Assembly (NCBI GenBank): GCA_041751095.1
Contig: JBGSYC010000057.1
Coordinates: forward strand, 42,539-106,538
Reading direction: 5' to 3'
From: JADCRZ01 sp041751095
GTDB lineage: Bacteria > Bacteroidota > Bacteroidia > Chitinophagales > Chitinophagaceae
Length of the DNA stretch: 64,000 nt
The notes under the pieces were generated by a model. The model was not told the DNA's origin. It ran no database searches and saw nothing but the letters and a program-made list of their open reading frames with translations. Numbering within the stretch: position 1 is the stretch's first letter; every line of letters begins with the position of its first letter. Of the stretch, positions 17,874 to 26,383 are shown in pieces. The position numbers and the translations under genes were made by a program.

Positions 17874-18406
17874 ATGAAGTTGATGAAGGATCACGGCCGT
17901 TTCCGGGCGAGGTGCACCAGACGCCCGGTGGCGGAATCGTATTGAGCAAGCTTGACGAAGTGATCAACTGGGCCCGTTCCAATTCTCTCTGGCCACTTGT
18001 ATTTGGCACCAGCTGTTGTGCCATAGAAATGATGTCGACGGCGGCTGCGAAATACGACTGGTCGAGGTTCGGCTTTGAAGTGGCAAGGGCTTCGCCCAGG
18101 CAGGCCGATGTGATCATCATCGCCGGAACGATCGTCAATAAAATGGCTCCGGTGCTTAAAAGGTTATACGACCAGATGGCAGACCCGAAATACGTGATCG
18201 CTATGGGAGCTTGTGCCACCAGCGGCGGCCCCTTTTTTTACAATACCTATAGTGTTGTTAAGGGAGCCGATCATATTATCCCTGTGGATGTTTATATTGC
18301 CGGATGCCCGCCCCGGCCGGAAGCCCTGATCCATGCGTTGCTAACTTTACAGGAGAAGATCAGGAATGGTGCAACACGCGAGCAGATAAAAACGGAAAAA
18401 GCCTGA
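17864..18406 (+). CDS. nuoB: NADH-quinone oxidoreductase subunit B
   Basis: 180 residues, the peripheral-arm subunit that carries iron-sulfur cluster N2, the last electron donor to quinone. The four cluster ligands are visible: Cys51-Cys52 in FGTSCCAIE, Cys117 in GACATSGG and Cys148 in AGCPPRPEA. A start overlapping the end of nuoA gives the family's usual N-terminus. The C-terminus ends shortly after LQEKIRNG, as in short NuoB forms. About 230 bases of repeat-containing spacer separate it from nuoC. Confidence 0.96.
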   Translation: MDVNEVDEGSRPFPGEVHQTPGGGIVLSKLDEVINWARSNSLWPLVFGTSCCAIEMMSTAAAKYDWSRFGFEVARASPRQADVIIIAGTIVNKMAPVLKRLYDQMADPKYVIAMGACATSGGPFFYNTYSVVKGADHIIPVDVYIAGCPPRPEALIHALLTLQEKIRNGATREQIKTEKA

Positions 18407-18489
18407 TGGAAACAGGCCCGTATGCACGTGCCCCCGGTTATGCAACGTTGCTACTTGCCGGCCTTAAATGCTTAAGTCGCTGCGCTGCG

Positions 18490-18548
18490 AACCTTATAGG
18501 TTTAAATCGCCTTATGAAAAAGTCTCCGGAGCTCAAACCTATAAGGTT
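18490..18548. repeat. Inverted repeat of AACCTTATAGGTT palindromes inside the nuo operon
   Basis: AACCTTATAGGTTT (18490-18503) and its exact reverse complement AAACCTATAAGGTT (18535-18548) are separated by 31 bases. Each arm is itself nearly palindromic, so the RNA can fold as two small hairpins or one large one. Related copies occur at 37541-37584. The element occupies the nuoB-nuoC gap, where most complex I operons have none or only a few bases. Confidence 0.75.
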
Positions 18549-18637
18549 ATGCTGTCAAATGCTTAATTCGCAGTGCGTAGACAGATGTAAGGTCTCATTG
18601 CCCATTCAAAAACGCTAAACGGTTCATCCGACCATAC

Positions 18638-19093
18638 ATGACAGCTGAAGAATTAAAAATAAAAGTTACTGAAGTATTGCCGGGCGCTTTGTTTGTTGAG
18701 GGCGGCGAATGGCTAACCGTAGATTTGGAACCAGCTGTTTTTTTGCCAGTAGCCCGTAAATTAAGAGAGGATGCAGAAATGGATTTTGATTACCTGTTTT
18801 GCCTCACCTGCGTGGACTGGAAAACGCACCTGGTAATGCAATATCACCTGAGCTCAACAACTTATCGCCACACCATCGTTGTCCGGTGCAAACTCGATCG
18901 TACCCTGCCTGAAATTGACACCCTATCTCATATCTGGCGAACAGCGGAATTTCATGAACGAGAAGTGTACGAACTTTTTGGGGTAAAGTTCCTGCATCAT
19001 CCCGACCTCAGAAGGCTTGTTCTCACAGATGATTTTGAGGGATGGCCATTAAGAAAGGACTTTGAAGATCCGGTTAACATGATCAAACTCTGA
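18638..19093 (+). CDS. nuoC: NADH-quinone oxidoreductase subunit C
   Basis: 151 residues, the 30-kDa peripheral subunit of complex I. The signature WRTAEFHEREVYELFGVKF (about 103-121) and HPDLRRLVLTDDFEGWPLRKDF (about 123-144) are typical. NuoC is a separate protein here, not the NuoCD fusion of enterobacteria. The ATG follows the repeat-containing spacer after nuoB. nuoD begins two bases after the stop. Confidence 0.95.
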   Translation: MTAEELKIKVTEVLPGALFVEGGEWLTVDLEPAVFLPVARKLREDAEMDFDYLFCLTCVDWKTHLVMQYHLSSTTYRHTIVVRCKLDRTLPEIDTLSHIWRTAEFHEREVYELFGVKFLHHPDLRRLVLTDDFEGWPLRKDFEDPVNMIKL

Positions 19094-19094
19094 T

Positions 19095-20210
19095 ATGCTG
19101 GAAGAAATCGGTACTACTGCTGAAGGTGATCTGATTATAAATATCGGGCCGCAGCATCCTGCCACCCATGGCGTATTACATTTGGTCATTACGCTTAATG
19201 GCGAGACCGTCAAAAACGTGGAGCCGCACCTCGGGTACATACACCGTTCTATTGAAAAAATGTGCGAAAGCCTTACCTACCGCCAGTTTATTTATGTCAC
19301 CAGCCGGATGGATTACCTTTCATCCCACATCAATAATCATGGATGTGCGCTTTGCGTGGAAAAGGGAATGCAGATAGAAGTTCCGGCGCGGGCGCGGGTC
19401 ATTCGGGTATTGCTGGATGAGCTTACCCGTCTCGCGTCGCACCAGCTTTGGTGGGGTGCAATGGGAATGGACCTTGGTGCGCTTACGCCATTTTTTCATG
19501 CCTTCCGTGAACGTGAAATGATCAATGAGATCATGGAAGAGACCTGCGGCGCAAGGCTTACCATGAATTATATGGTGCCGGGTGGAGTGATGTTTGATCT
19601 TCACCCGAACTTCCGCCACCGGGTAAAAGATTTTATTGCATTCTTTAAAACCAAAATCGATGAATATGATGAGTTGCTTACCGGAAACATTATTTTTCAA
19701 AACCGGATGAAGGGTATTGGTTATCTTTCCAAAGCTGATGCGGTGTCCTACGGCTGCACCGGCCCAACGGGCAGAGCCAGCGGTGTAAGCTGTGATATAC
19801 GCAAATTATACCCCTATGAAGTGTATGACCAGGTGCACTTTGAAGAGATCAGGGAAACGGAGGGTGATTGTTTTGCCCGTTATCTTGTGAGGATGAAGGA
19901 AATGCGCCAGTCACTGTCGATCATTGAACAGCTAATCGACAATATCCCGGAAGGTGAGTTCCAGGCCAAAACAAAAGCAGTATTAAAACTGCCAAAGGGT
20001 GAATTTTATTCGAGGGTAGAAACAGCAAGGGGTGAATTCGGTGTATTCATTGTAAGTGAAGGTGGAACTACCCCATACCGGATCAAGTTCCGTTCGCCGG
20101 GCTTTTCCAATCTTTCCGCTCTCAATCACATGGCTAAAGGGTCGAAGATCGGTGACCTTGTGGCGATAATGGGCTCCCTGGATCTGGTGATACCGGATAT
20201 TGACAGGTAA
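19095..20210 (+). CDS. nuoD: NADH-quinone oxidoreductase subunit D
   Basis: 371 residues, the 49-kDa subunit related to the large subunit of [NiFe] hydrogenases but without the nickel-binding Cys. With NuoB it forms the quinone-reduction site. Conserved segments are NIGPQHPATHGVLHL (His pair near the quinone head group), EPHLGYIHRSIEK, then MDYLSSHINNH, and PTGRASG in the middle. It ends GDLVAIMGSLDLVIPDIDR as expected. nuoE, nuoF and nuoG, which follow nuoD in 14-gene operons, are absent; the next complex I gene is nuoH, 98 bases on. Confidence 0.96.
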   Translation: MLEEIGTTAEGDLIINIGPQHPATHGVLHLVITLNGETVKNVEPHLGYIHRSIEKMCESLTYRQFIYVTSRMDYLSSHINNHGCALCVEKGMQIEVPARARVIRVLLDELTRLASHQLWWGAMGMDLGALTPFFHAFREREMINEIMEETCGARLTMNYMVPGGVMFDLHPNFRHRVKDFIAFFKTKIDEYDELLTGNIIFQNRMKGIGYLSKADAVSYGCTGPTGRASGVSCDIRKLYPYEVYDQVHFEEIRETEGDCFARYLVRMKEMRQSLSIIEQLIDNIPEGEFQAKTKAVLKLPKGEFYSRVETARGEFGVFIVSEGGTTPYRIKFRSPGFSNLSALNHMAKGSKIGDLVAIMGSLDLVIPDIDR

Positions 20211-20308
20211 AAGTGCAGTAAGGCATTTAACCCGCCGATCTAAATGATAAGCACGGCTTAGTTTTAACGAATCAGCATCTAACATCTGTAATCTAAAAAT
20301 CACCAACC

Positions 20309-21385
20309 TTGTTCTCACTTGAAGGCCTGACCAATTCTATCCACGCGTGGTTACACAATACATTCAATCCCACCATTGCATTACTATCAGAATTTGTGAT
20401 TGTAGGCATTTGTGTAATAACTTTTTTTGCGATGTTAGGGCTTATACTTGTTATGATGGAAAGAAAGGTTTCGGCATATATGCAGATCAGGCTTGGTCCT
20501 AACCGTGTTGGGCCGCAGGGGATGTTCCAGACGGTGGCGGATACATTGAAACTGGCGGTTAAGGAAGGACTAACACCTGATGGGGCAGACCGTTTTTTAT
20601 TTAACCTCGCGCCTTTTATTGTGATGATCACCGCCATGCTGATCATGGCTCCTGTTGCGTTTGCGAGGGGCTTCCAGATATGGGATATCAATATCGGGGT
20701 GCTGTTTGTTACATCCGTGTCTTCCGTATCGGTTATAGGTATACTGATTGCGGGCTGGGCCAGCAATAATAAATATTCTTTACTTGGCGCCATGCGCAGT
20801 GGAGCGCAGATCGTCAGCTATGAATTGTCGGCCGGGCTTTCCATTATTTCTATGATTGTGTTAACCGGAAGCCTGCAGATCTCAGAAATCATCTCTTCCC
20901 AGCAAAACGGCTGGTGGATATTCAAGGGTCATATCCCGGCGATTATTTCGTTTGTAATTTTTATGATCGCCGTAACTGCGGAGACGAACCGCGCACCTTT
21001 TGATATGGCAGAAGCCGAATCAGAACTTACAGGCGGCTTCCACACGGAATATTCGGGAATGAAGTTCGCACTCATTTTCCTGGCGGAATATGCCAACATC
21101 TTTATTGTTTGCGCCATCGGCGCTACACTGTATTTAGGCGGGTGGATGCCGCTTCATATTGGCTCGTGGACAGGTTTTAATCGTATCATGGACTATATTC
21201 CCTCTTCTATCTGGTTTATCAGCAAAACGTTTCTTCTTATTTTTATTATGATGTGGTTCCGGTGGACGTTTCCCCGTCTCCGGATCGACCAGTTGTTAAA
21301 TCTCGAGTGGAAATATCTTCTGCCAATAAGCATGGTTAACCTGATCTTAATGACGCTCGTGTCTATCATGGGCTGGCATTTCTAA
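20309..21385 (+). CDS. nuoH: NADH-quinone oxidoreductase subunit H
   Basis: 358 residues with about eight transmembrane helices, the membrane subunit that forms the quinone channel entrance. The signature MERKVSAYMQIRLGPNRVGP (about 50-69) and the acidic loop AETNRAPFDMAEAESELTGG (about 228-247) are intact. The start appears to be TTG at 20309, since the next in-frame ATG lies too far inside the first helix. The gene ends the first nuo block. The next genes are not complex I genes, and nuoI lies 4.5 kb downstream. Confidence 0.94.
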   Translation: MFSLEGLTNSIHAWLHNTFNPTIALLSEFVIVGICVITFFAMLGLILVMMERKVSAYMQIRLGPNRVGPQGMFQTVADTLKLAVKEGLTPDGADRFLFNLAPFIVMITAMLIMAPVAFARGFQIWDINIGVLFVTSVSSVSVIGILIAGWASNNKYSLLGAMRSGAQIVSYELSAGLSIISMIVLTGSLQISEIISSQQNGWWIFKGHIPAIISFVIFMIAVTAETNRAPFDMAEAESELTGGFHTEYSGMKFALIFLAEYANIFIVCAIGATLYLGGWMPLHIGSWTGFNRIMDYIPSSIWFISKTFLLIFIMMWFRWTFPRLRIDQLLNLEWKYLLPISMVNLILMTLVSIMGWHF

Positions 21386-21476
21386 GAAGGCATACGAATG
21401 TTGCAGCAGCAGAATGTTTATCGTCGTTGAATGAAAACGATACAGGGATTATCCCCATAACGATAAGATGGGATTC

Positions 21477-22715
21477 TTAGCTTTGCAACTGAGAATTCTT
21501 ATGAAATACATTTTGTAATCTGCCGAAAAGCTTTCGGGAAATCAAAGCAGGTGTACCGGCAATTTTCCACCATTTACCTGCATGCACAAACGAAAAGGCC
21601 ATCAGCATCCAGACGATCAGTATGCCTGCACCCAAAAGTCGGAAGGCAAAGGTCTTTGTAAAATTGACCGTTACGGCCGGTTGGGTTAGCGGGGATTTCT
21701 CATACCGGAACACCGGATTGAGATAAATATTTGTACCATTTTCATAGGCGATTTGGGCACGCGCATAATGATCTGAAGGTTTGAAAACATATTGCGCTGA
21801 AGATGTGTCGCTGCAGGACGTTAAAACCTGCCCGTTTTGACCGACGAATGCGATCTGGCTTGCCTCTTTACTCATCTCTATCGTAATTGTGTCATTGGTT
21901 ACGTCAAACTTTTTCAGTGCTGGTAAAGTTTCCGGAGAATTACCCACTATCATACCGTAACTTTTGCCTGTTCTAAGTGAATGCAGCACATTTTCTTTCT
22001 TTATGGAGGAAACGTTGACCCACGTGCACATAGACCCTAACCGCTTACCGGAAAGCACATTGTGCACATCATCATTACCAACTACAAAAACCGGTTTGCC
22101 AAAGGAAAGTGCCGAGTCCCAGTGTGCCAGGGAAATAGCCGAGGGGTTTAATACCTCCATGCAATGATAGTTTGTAAGGTGTTTGAAATCAGAACACTCG
22201 TATCCATTTCGATTGGCGGGATGATTGATGATAACGGTGTTTTCGGAGTCGCTGGAAAGGCGGTTAAGTATATGTTGTTTATTGTTTAATGCCTGCGGTA
22301 AAAAATAATCAGTCCAGCAAACCCTTTCGGCTCCCAATACTGTCTGATGGGTCTTCTTTATGCCATACCCATGCTCGTATGCCGGGATATAACAAGAAAC
22401 GTTTTCTAAACCTTTGTTTATTTTCTGGTATTCCGATAAACAATAAACATCGTATCCCAGAGAGTCGTAGGCCCGGTGGATGTCACTCGCGGTTCCCCGG
22501 CCGTCAGTAAGGCCGTTCCAGGCGTTTGTATGCGCATGAAAATTACACTTTATCCAGTTTTCACTTCCAATAGAGTCATAAGGATTATATAACTCCCTGC
22601 CCGAAAATGGCTGCGGAGCTTTAAAATAGAACCGGGGACAAAAAAAATATTGGCTTATTACCATCCAAAGAAAGCAGGAGATGAAAACTGCGAGCAATAC
22701 CCTTGGTAAGTTCAT
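21477..22715 (-). CDS. Membrane-anchored PHP-domain metal-dependent phosphoesterase-like protein
   Basis: 412 residues. One N-terminal hydrophobic segment (about 5-24) and one near the C-terminus (about 355-377) frame a soluble domain, probably periplasmic. That domain shows PHP-family metal ligands: HAH at 60-62 in CNFHAHTNAWNGLTDGRG, His in VIINHPANRNG (about 165) and Asp-Asp-X-His in VVGNDDVHN. PHP enzymes hydrolyse phosphoesters with two or three metal ions; the substrate is unknown. It lies on the opposite strand to nuo, within the segment that splits the complex I operon, next to two glycosyltransferase genes. A role in cell-envelope polymer metabolism is inferred. Confidence 0.7.
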   Translation of the reverse strand: MNLPRVLLAVFISCFLWMVISQYFFCPRFYFKAPQPFSGRELYNPYDSIGSENWIKCNFHAHTNAWNGLTDGRGTASDIHRAYDSLGYDVYCLSEYQKINKGLENVSCYIPAYEHGYGIKKTHQTVLGAERVCWTDYFLPQALNNKQHILNRLSSDSENTVIINHPANRNGYECSDFKHLTNYHCMEVLNPSAISLAHWDSALSFGKPVFVVGNDDVHNVLSGKRLGSMCTWVNVSSIKKENVLHSLRTGKSYGMIVGNSPETLPALKKFDVTNDTITIEMSKEASQIAFVGQNGQVLTSCSDTSSAQYVFKPSDHYARAQIAYENGTNIYLNPVFRYEKSPLTQPAVTVNFTKTFAFRLLGAGILIVWMLMAFSFVHAGKWWKIAGTPALISRKLFGRLQNVFHKNSQLQS

Positions 22716-22901
22716 GAATTTAAAATTCCGGCTTCCATGTGAACCCGGGGTAAAGCCAGTGAAAATATTGGGTTACCAGGATATTATGTTATTGTTAAAT
22801 GCCTGAGCTCAATGATAATGCCTTGTTAGCGTAATCCTACAATCCAGTAATTTTCGTGCACGAAGATGCTGACGTGCTCTTTTCCATTTCATAACTTTCC
22901 C

Positions 22902-24557
22902 ATGAAATTCTTTCTCAAAAACGAAGTAGCAATTGCATTAGTGGCAGCTCTATTATTTATTCCTTTTTTAGGGAAAGTGCATTTATTTGACTGGGACGAA
23001 ATAAACTTTGCTGAAAGTGCCCGGGAAATGATCGTAACGGGAGATTATTTTTCCGTGCAGATTAATTATGAGAGATTTTGGGAAAAGCCCCCGTTGTTTT
23101 TCTGGCTACAGGTAATTAGCATGACGGTCTTTGGTATCAACGAATTTGCTGCAAGATTTCCGAATGCGCTATGCGGGATAATAACGTTGATAGTGCTTTT
23201 CCGTATCGGCAGAAAATTATTCAATATAGATTTCGCAAGATTATGGGTGCTGGTTTACCTCGGCACCTTTTTTACCTTTATATATTTCAAAAGCGGGATC
23301 ATCGATCCATGGTTTAACTTATTCATATTTCTCGGAATTTACCATTTGTATCTTTTAACGGGAAAAAAAGAGACGAACCAGTGGTCATATGCCTTGTTTG
23401 CGGGTTTGTTTCTCGGTTTAGCGATACTTACCAAGGGGCCGGTGGCACTAATTATTTCTGGCCTGGCTTTTATCGTTTATTTTATAACAAACCGCTTCAT
23501 CCTCTTTATAAAATGGAAGGAAATACTTACCATCATGCTGACGGCTATGCTCATATCGTTTTTATGGTTCGGTGTAGATCTTGTGCGCAACGGTACGGCT
23601 TTTTTAGACAACTTTATCGATTATCATATTCGCCTGCTTACAACAGGCGAGGCCGGGCATGACCAACCTTTTTTTTACCATTGGTGGGTATTGCTGATCG
23701 GCTGTTTCCCGGCTTCTTTATTTTTTATCCAGGGAATGTTCTGTAAGGTGGAAACCGTGCAGCAACAGGTCTTTAAAAAATGGATGGTCATTCTATTTTG
23801 GGCGACATTGCTTCTGTTTTCAATTGTAAAAACAAAGATCGTACACTATTCATCATTATGCTGGTTTCCGCTAACGTTCATGGCTACCTTGTGTTTATAT
23901 GAGCTGACCAGCAAAGCATATAAATTACACAAACTGCTAACCATACTTTTGGCTGTAATCGGATTTCTGTTATCAATGGTAATGATTGCCATACCGTTCG
24001 TAATGATGAATAAGCACAGATGGATTGGCAAAGTTGAGGATGCATTTGCACGTGCAAATTTAAACGCAGACGTCCATTGGCAATGGCATGACAGCATCGG
24101 AGGGCTTGTATTGCTTACCGGTATGCTGCTTTACTTTACGGCAAAAAAACCATCCCTCCGAGCCGGATTTCTTTTTGCGTCAGTTACGGCCTGCAGCCTG
24201 GTTACCTCTGTGTTACTTACGCCTAAAGTAGAAGCGATATCGCAAAGAGCCAATATCGATTTTTTTAAATCCCTGAAGGGCATAGACTGCTATACCGCAA
24301 CAGCTAACTATAAAAGTTATGCTCTTTATTTTTATACACAAAAGTTGCCGCCTGAAAATAAGCAAGCTGTAAGTCTGACCTGGTTGCTTTATGGCAATAT
24401 AGATAAGCCCGCCTATATTTCGGCACGAATACAACACAAATCCGTCATGGACACTATTGCAGGCGCCACGCTGATGTATGAAAAAAACGGCTTTATATTT
24501 TATAAGAGATTGCCTGCCATTTCAGGTCAGGTATCGCCTCATGGCCGCGGCCTGTAA
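22902..24557 (+). CDS. GT39-like membrane glycosyltransferase (ArnT/PMT family)
   Basis: About 551 residues with roughly eleven transmembrane helices. The first loop has LFDWDEINFAESAREM, where the Asp-Glu pair is the catalytic/metal motif of PMT/ArnT-type GT-C transferases, and YERFWEKPPLFFW follows as in the family. ILTKGPVALI (about 165) is another recurrent motif. Such enzymes move a sugar from a polyprenyl-phosphate donor to lipid A or protein outside the inner membrane. The opposing GT2 gene could make the donor. The upstream ATG at 22866 adds 12 residues, but 22902 gives the typical Lys-then-hydrophobic start. Its 3' end overlaps that of the GT2 gene by 19 bases. Confidence 0.85.
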   Translation: MKFFLKNEVAIALVAALLFIPFLGKVHLFDWDEINFAESAREMIVTGDYFSVQINYERFWEKPPLFFWLQVISMTVFGINEFAARFPNALCGIITLIVLFRIGRKLFNIDFARLWVLVYLGTFFTFIYFKSGIIDPWFNLFIFLGIYHLYLLTGKKETNQWSYALFAGLFLGLAILTKGPVALIISGLAFIVYFITNRFILFIKWKEILTIMLTAMLISFLWFGVDLVRNGTAFLDNFIDYHIRLLTTGEAGHDQPFFYHWWVLLIGCFPASLFFIQGMFCKVETVQQQVFKKWMVILFWATLLLFSIVKTKIVHYSSLCWFPLTFMATLCLYELTSKAYKLHKLLTILLAVIGFLLSMVMIAIPFVMMNKHRWIGKVEDAFARANLNADVHWQWHDSIGGLVLLTGMLLYFTAKKPSLRAGFLFASVTACSLVTSVLLTPKVEAISQRANIDFFKSLKGIDCYTATANYKSYALYFYTQKLPPENKQAVSLTWLLYGNIDKPAYISARIQHKSVMDTIAGATLMYEKNGFIFYKRLPAISGQVSPHGRGL

Positions 24558-25288
24558 ATAGCGGCATTGTAAAGCCGCATTCTTTTTAGAAAGTAACCAA
24601 AGGAAACCCTTAGAACACCTAATCCGTACTTCACGCTTCTTTTGAAATTAATTGAGGAAGCTTCCTCAAAATATTTTGTCGGACACGTAACCTCTGCAAT
24701 TTCGTAGCTTGCATTGAATATCTGGGCAATTATTTCGTTGTCAAAGATGAAGTCATCATTGTTGAAATTGTAATTTACCTTTCGCAACACTTCGCTTGAA
24801 TAAGCCCTGTAACCGGTGTGATATTCGCTTAATTTCTGTTGCATCAAAATGTTTTGCGCTAATGTAAGGAAACGGTTAGCTATATATTTGTACATAGGCA
24901 TTCCCCCTCTCAATGCTCCCTTTCCCAGAATCCGCGAAGCAAAAACAACGGCATACAGGTCATTGGCAATTATGCTACTCATTGCATATATCAGCCTGGG
25001 TGGGTATTGATAATCGGGATGCAGCATAACTACGATATCCGCATTCAGTTCGAGTGCCTTGTTGTAGCAGGATTTTTGATTGGCGCCATAGCCCCTGTTG
25101 CTGGGATGTTTAATGATATTGGTGATGCCGAGTCTCTCCGCCTCGGCATTGGTGTTATCGTGGCTGGCATCGTCTACTAAAATTACATCATCCACAATAT
25201 CAAAAGGAATTTCGCGAAAAGTTTGACATAAAGTTTTTTCTGCATTGTAGGCTGGTAGCACTACAACTATTTTTTTCCCATTTAGCAT
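24539..25288 (-). CDS. GT2 family glycosyltransferase (dolichol/undecaprenyl-phosphate mannose synthase-like)
   Basis: About 249 residues. A GT-A fold opens with KIVVVLPAYNAEKTL, followed by DVILVDDASHDNT (nucleotide-binding Asp) and HPDYQYPP, where HPD takes the DXD-like position. NRGYGANQKSCYNKAL is characteristic of polyprenyl-phosphate hexose synthases. A short basic tail without membrane helices ends the protein. It probably makes a lipid-linked sugar for the adjacent GT39 enzyme. A TTG at 25300 also opens the frame; the ATG at 25288 is preferred. Confidence 0.85.
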   Translation of the reverse strand: MLNGKKIVVVLPAYNAEKTLCQTFREIPFDIVDDVILVDDASHDNTNAEAERLGITNIIKHPSNRGYGANQKSCYNKALELNADIVVMLHPDYQYPPRLIYAMSSIIANDLYAVVFASRILGKGALRGGMPMYKYIANRFLTLAQNILMQQKLSEYHTGYRAYSSEVLRKVNYNFNNDDFIFDNEIIAQIFNASYEIAEVTCPTKYFEEASSINFKRSVKYGLGVLRVSFGYFLKRMRLYNAAIYRPRP

Positions 25289-25398
25289 ATATATATCCAA
25301 AATTAAAATAGTTGGGCCTTACTGCATTAGGGTGGCTCTAAACTTAATATTTTCATAACCACGCTGGCTGAAATCACTTTGTTGTTATATTTGGAAAT

Positions 25399-25437
25399 GG
25401 AGGGAACCACAGAAACACGAAGGGCCACAGAGTAATT
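25399..25437. repeat. Fragment of the CCACAGAG-type intergenic repeat
   Basis: GGAGGGAACCAC, then CACGAAGG and CCACAGAG, follow one another here. The first 12 bases are the exact reverse complement of 2794-2805. It appears to be a short decayed member of the same repeat family as 2690-2890. Confidence 0.4.
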
Positions 25438-25524
25438 GGTGAATCGGGGATTCAACATCTGCTACGATAAGCCGTTGCTTGTCCTTTTCAACGCCGCCGA
25501 TGTGCGCTTCCCCCCCACTTTGTC

Positions 25525-25587
25525 ATTTCAAAGTCGCCGACGTACGCTCTTGCACCTGAGGCAACGCATTGCGGCGGACTTTGAAAT
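25525..25587. repeat. Inverted repeat with G+C-rich arms
   Basis: ATTTCAAAGTCGCCG (25525-25539) pairs with CGGCGGACTTTGAAAT (25572-25587), with one bulged G across a 32-base loop. The centre is G+C-rich, unlike the flanks. It could be a small mobile palindromic element or a transcription barrier upstream of nuoI. Confidence 0.55.
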
Positions 25588-25906
25588 CCCCGGAATTTAA
25601 GCGAGCAGTTGTTTACTTAAGTCGATCACCAATCACAGCCTCCAAAAGTTTCAGTGATCTTTCATTTCGCCCGGAAGACCGCTACATAACAAAACACCAA
25701 AAGGGGGCTCATGAAAGATGACAAGAGAGTGTGGTATCCACAACTCACCAGGAATTTGTGGCAACACCAATCGTTCATCATCCGGCTTAAAATTCTTTTC
25801 TTTGCTTCGTCAAAGAAATTTATTGATATCTGAACTTTATTTCATTGATTTTAATATATTTAAGTTCAACTACATTTAACCCTATTTACCAGGGCGTCAG
25901 GCTCTA

Positions 25907-26383
25907 ATGTTTATAAAAGAATACATATCAGACGTAATTAATGCTGTCAGATCCTTGTGGCAGGGCATGAGGACAACGGGATATTATTTTACGCACCACA
26001 AAGAGATTATTACACAGCAGTATCCTGACAACCGGAGCCAGCTGAAGTTACAGGATCGTTTCCGGGGTGAAGTTGTAATGCCGCATGATGAAAAGAACGA
26101 GCATGCATGCACCGGCTGTACCGCCTGCGAGCTTGCCTGTCCCAATGGAACGATCAAGATCATAACCAAACAGGAACTTTCTCCCGATGGTAAAAAAAGA
26201 AAAGCCATCGACACTTTTGTTTACCATCTCGAATTATGCACCATGTGCAATCTTTGTATTGAAGCCTGCCCAACGGACGCCATTAAAATGGCCCAGTCTT
26301 TCGAGCATAGCGTTACGGATCGAAGCAAACTGACAAAGGTATTAAACAAGCCCGGCTCGAAAATCAGGGAGGGAGTGGAGTAA
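25907..26383 (+). CDS. nuoI: NADH-quinone oxidoreductase subunit I
   Basis: 158 residues, a ferredoxin-like peripheral subunit with two [4Fe-4S] clusters (N6a, N6b). Ligands are Cys68, 71, 74, 78 in CTGCTACELACP and Cys111, 114, 117, 121 in CTMCNLCIEACP. An amphipathic N-terminal helix (residues 1-27) docks it on the membrane arm, as usual. Its stop overlaps the nuoJ start as TAATG. It opens the second nuo block. Confidence 0.95.
   Translation: MFIKEYISDVINAVRSLWQGMRTTGYYFTHHKEIITQQYPDNRSQLKLQDRFRGEVVMPHDEKNEHACTGCTACELACPNGTIKIITKQELSPDGKKRKAIDTFVYHLELCTMCNLCIEACPTDAIKMAQSFEHSVTDRSKLTKVLNKPGSKIREGVE

Larger units (their letters stand above)
25289..25906. other. Long intergenic region before nuoI
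   Basis: About 620 bases without a convincing gene. It holds a degenerate repeat word shared with 2794-2805 (at 25399-25410) and a strong hairpin (25525-25587). The last 110 bases are A+T-rich (for instance TATATTTA at 25855 and TACATTTA at 25871, each one base off TAnnTTTG). It must supply the promoter of nuoIJKLMN because the preceding gene points the other way. Confidence 0.6.

Noticed and set aside
18304..18618. 104-codon frame overlapping the nuoB end and the nuoB-nuoC gap
   Set aside because: It runs out of phase through conserved nuoB codons and then through the palindromic repeat; the translation has no domain.
25289..25906. Possible CRISPR or transposon end
   Set aside because: There are no regularly spaced direct repeats, no transposase remnant and no target duplication; only hairpins and a short decayed repeat.
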